Source: Faecalimonas umbilicata (GTDB lineage: Bacteria > Bacillota > Clostridia > Lachnospirales > Lachnospiraceae). Taken from it: a stretch of DNA of 56,647 bases. The position numbers and the translations under genes are program-made. Shown here one piece after another: positions 54,776-56,647 of this stretch (the stretch's first letter is position 1; each line of letters begins with the position of its first letter). The stretch covers positions 1 to 56,647 of the forward strand of contig NZ_SLZV01000023.1 in assembly GCF_004346095.1 (NCBI RefSeq), given 5' to 3'. The notes below the pieces were generated by a model, which had not been told where the DNA came from, ran no database searches, and was given only the letters and a program-made list of their open reading frames with translations.

Positions 54776-56011
54776 ATGGCACAATTATTGGAATACATTA
54801 AGATGGCATTGTACAGTATCAAGTCCAATAAAGGGCGTTCTTTCCTCACGATGCTCGGAATCATTATCGGAATTTCTTCTGTGATCACAATTGTGTCAAT
54901 CGGAAGCGGATTAAAGGCAGATGTGATGGCGACCGACGAGACAAAAAGTGTCTCTGTGATTGTTAATAAAGATGCTACAAGCTACACGAATATTATTACC
55001 TGGGACGATCTGAAAGCAGTAAAGGATAATCTTGGAAATAAGGCAATCGGAGTAGTGTCTTCCGGCGCAACGATGGGGACAGTCACGACGAGAAAAGGAG
55101 AGTTTGATGCGTCAGTGACACTGACAATGCCGGATGAGGAGAAGAATCCAATGCAGACTTCGATCATCCGAGGAAATTATTTTACCGAAGACAATGTACT
55201 CAATGCAGATTCTGTCTGCGTCATTGACAAGGCAAGTGCATTGTATTTGTTTGGGACACCGGATGTCATCGGAATGGAGTTAGAGGCGACGATCGAAGGT
55301 GTACTGCAGACGATCCAGATAGTTGGAGTTCGGGATTCTGATGAGGAATTGATGAAGGCGAATGATGAAGCTATGAAGATGTTCGGTATGGAGATGCCGG
55401 TATTTCTTGAGATGCCGTATACAGCAGCAGAAAACTGGGGAAGCCAGATAGAGGATTTTTCCAGCCTGACAATCTATTTAAATGGTGGAGACCAGGCAAA
55501 TGCAGCTACAAAATCTGCTATTCAGACATTGTCTGCAAGACATTTGGGAGAGGGTGAGGAGCTCTTTGTCAAACAGCAGGAGATGAACATGGCGGAAGCG
55601 ATGGGAAGCGTGCTTGACATGGTGACAGCATTTGTAGCATTTGTAGCAGGAATTTCCCTTGTTGTCGGAGGAATTGGTGTCATGAACATCATGCTTGTAT
55701 CAGTGACAGAGCGGACAAGAGAGATTGGAATCCGAAAGGCGCTGGGAGCGAAGACATCATCCATTATCGTACAGTTTTTGTGTGAGTCTGCGATCATTTC
55801 TGGAATTGGTGGAGTCATCGGAATTTTGATCGGGGCAGGGCTGTCTGGACTGATCTCGGTACTGGAGATTGGTGGATTATCCGCGAGACTGTCTCCGACA
55901 GCAATCGTTTTGACGACCTGTTTCTCGTGTGGGGTTGGAATTGTCTTTGGCATTTATCCGGCGAGAAAGGCGGCGAAGATGAGTCCGATCGATGCACTGC
56001 GACAGCTCTAA
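54776..56011 (+). CDS. MacB-like ABC permease
   Basis: This 411-aa protein has one N-terminal membrane helix (SFLTMLGIIIGISSVITIVS), a large extracellular domain and three C-terminal helices with MNIMLVSVTERTREIGIRKA, the FtsX/MacB signature. It completes the ATPase-adaptor-permease set. Confidence 0.95.
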   Translation: MAQLLEYIKMALYSIKSNKGRSFLTMLGIIIGISSVITIVSIGSGLKADVMATDETKSVSVIVNKDATSYTNIITWDDLKAVKDNLGNKAIGVVSSGATMGTVTTRKGEFDASVTLTMPDEEKNPMQTSIIRGNYFTEDNVLNADSVCVIDKASALYLFGTPDVIGMELEATIEGVLQTIQIVGVRDSDEELMKANDEAMKMFGMEMPVFLEMPYTAAENWGSQIEDFSSLTIYLNGGDQANAATKSAIQTLSARHLGEGEELFVKQQEMNMAEAMGSVLDMVTAFVAFVAGISLVVGGIGVMNIMLVSVTERTREIGIRKALGAKTSSIIVQFLCESAIISGIGGVIGILIGAGLSGLISVLEIGGLSARLSPTAIVLTTCFSCGVGIVFGIYPARKAAKMSPIDALRQL

Positions 56012-56034
56012 AAGTGTAACAGAAGAAAATGTAT

Positions 56035-56063
56035 TTGTCAGAAGGGAATCATTGTGGCATAAT
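56035..56063 (+). promoter_or_regulatory. Promoter of the small membrane protein gene
   Basis: TTGTCA (56035-56040), 17 nt and CATAAT (56058-56063) with extended TGG. Confidence 0.6.
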
Positions 56064-56104
56064 GAAATTTGCCAGAAGAGTAAAAGAAAAAGGAGGAGAG
56101 ATCT

Positions 56105-56497
56105 ATGTTTAAACCAAACAAATTATTGAAAGTTGTATCAATTATCTTTATCGTACTTGCTGTGATGGGGGCAATTGGTACCGTAGGAAGTTATTTTATG
56201 CTGCAGTCTATGGGAGATGTTGTAAATGGAGTAGATATGAGTGCAGTAAAAGCAATGGCAACTCCGTTGACGTTGCTTCAGGGATTATTTTCTTCCCTGT
56301 TGATGCTTGTATGCGGAATCTTTGGATTGAATGGAAAATCCTTTAAGGTATGTATGATCGGCATGATCATCTACCTTGTGATCGTTGTGATTGCATTTAT
56401 CCAGTCTATAATGTTGGTAGGATTTCAGGTATTTTCCATTATCGATTTCATTTTGCCGATTTTATATCTGTGGGGATTGTATCAGTCTAAGGAATAA
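56105..56497 (+). CDS. Small four-helix membrane protein of unknown function
   Basis: This 130-aa protein has four predicted membrane segments (about residues 9-32, 54-74, 81-100, 105-124). I do not recognise the family. AGGAGGAG precedes the ATG. It has its own promoter after the efflux operon. Confidence 0.8.
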   Translation: MFKPNKLLKVVSIIFIVLAVMGAIGTVGSYFMLQSMGDVVNGVDMSAVKAMATPLTLLQGLFSSLLMLVCGIFGLNGKSFKVCMIGMIIYLVIVVIAFIQSIMLVGFQVFSIIDFILPILYLWGLYQSKE

Positions 56498-56505
56498 GGG
56501 AAGAG

Positions 56506-56560
56506 AAGGGGCTGTTGCAAAATAGATGAGTAATCATCTATAGAGCAATAGTTCCCTTTT
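56506..56560. terminator. Terminator-like inverted repeat at the right edge
   Basis: GGGGCTGTTGC pairs imperfectly with GCAATAGTTCCC, with an inner AGATGA/TCATCT stem, followed by TTTTTT. It can end the membrane protein transcript; its outer sequence also resembles an insertion-sequence terminus. Confidence 0.6.
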
Positions 56561-56647
56561 TTATGCCTAAAAGCAGAAAACGGACTCCGAAGAGTCCGCA
56601 ATCCATGGTATAATTAAGTATGACCAAATACATAAAATACCATAAAA
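56509..56647 (+). mobile_element. Possible left end of an insertion sequence (partial)
   Basis: GGCTGTTGCAAAAT resembles the terminal repeats of IS1182-like elements as I remember them. It is followed by a hairpin GGACTC/GAGTCC (56582-56598), extended -10 TGGTATAAT (56606-56614) and an ATG at 56620 opening a frame (MTKYIKYHK) that runs off the window. The very short leader is typical of transposase genes. Confidence 0.35.

Overview
The window looks like the chromosome of a low-to-mid-GC anaerobic Firmicute of the class Clostridia, most likely a gut Lachnospiraceae relative. The evidence is the Gram-positive gene style (strong AGGAGG ribosome binding sites, GTG/TTG starts, Zn-type S14, a KOW-domain protein between map and infA, no outer-membrane genes), the selenocysteine system and a Stickland-type D-proline reductase. 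I name no species.

Region 1 (1-19,000) is mixed accessory and housekeeping DNA: a NifX/NifB-like cofactor-binding protein, a cation-efflux protein, a sugar-type ABC importer without its ATPase, a split chromate transporter with a LysR regulator, a probable aryl-sulfate sulfotransferase, a GT4 glycosyltransferase, a PHP phosphoesterase, CorA, two HhH DNA glycosylases (OGG-like and Nth), a free-methionine-sulfoxide reductase, NagB and an RlmI-like methyltransferase.

Region 2 (19,226-34,862) is a selenium island. yedF-selD-selA-selB-lysR-csd-like-DUF3343 read rightward to a strong terminator. prdF (proline racemase) and a tetR gene read leftward. The selenocysteine tRNA gene (selC) and prdC-prdA-small ORF-prdB-prdD-prdE then read rightward. 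selD and prdB each contain an in-frame TGA, read here as selenocysteine, followed by a SECIS-like hairpin. The block thus holds the genes that make Sec, insert Sec and use Sec in D-proline reduction. PrdF supplies D-proline, PrdA/PrdB reduce it to 5-aminovalerate and PrdC delivers electrons. prdD and prdE together resemble one prdA gene split exactly at the pyruvoyl-forming cleavage site.

Region 3 (35,250-52,250) is the S10-spc-alpha ribosomal protein superoperon: rpsJ to rplO, secY, adk, map, a KOW protein, infA, rpmJ, rpsM, rpsK, rpsD, rpoA and rplQ. It starts with a near-consensus promoter and a structured leader of about 225 nt. A second strong promoter lies before rpmJ. Structured intergenic RNAs lie before rpsM, before rpoA and before rplQ; the last is two tandem stem-loops with almost identical loop sequences on unrelated stems.

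Region 4 (52,270-56,647) is a MacAB-type ABC efflux operon (ATPase, HlyD-like adaptor, permease), a small membrane protein with its own promoter, and at the right edge a possible insertion-sequence end with a transposase-like ORF running off the window.
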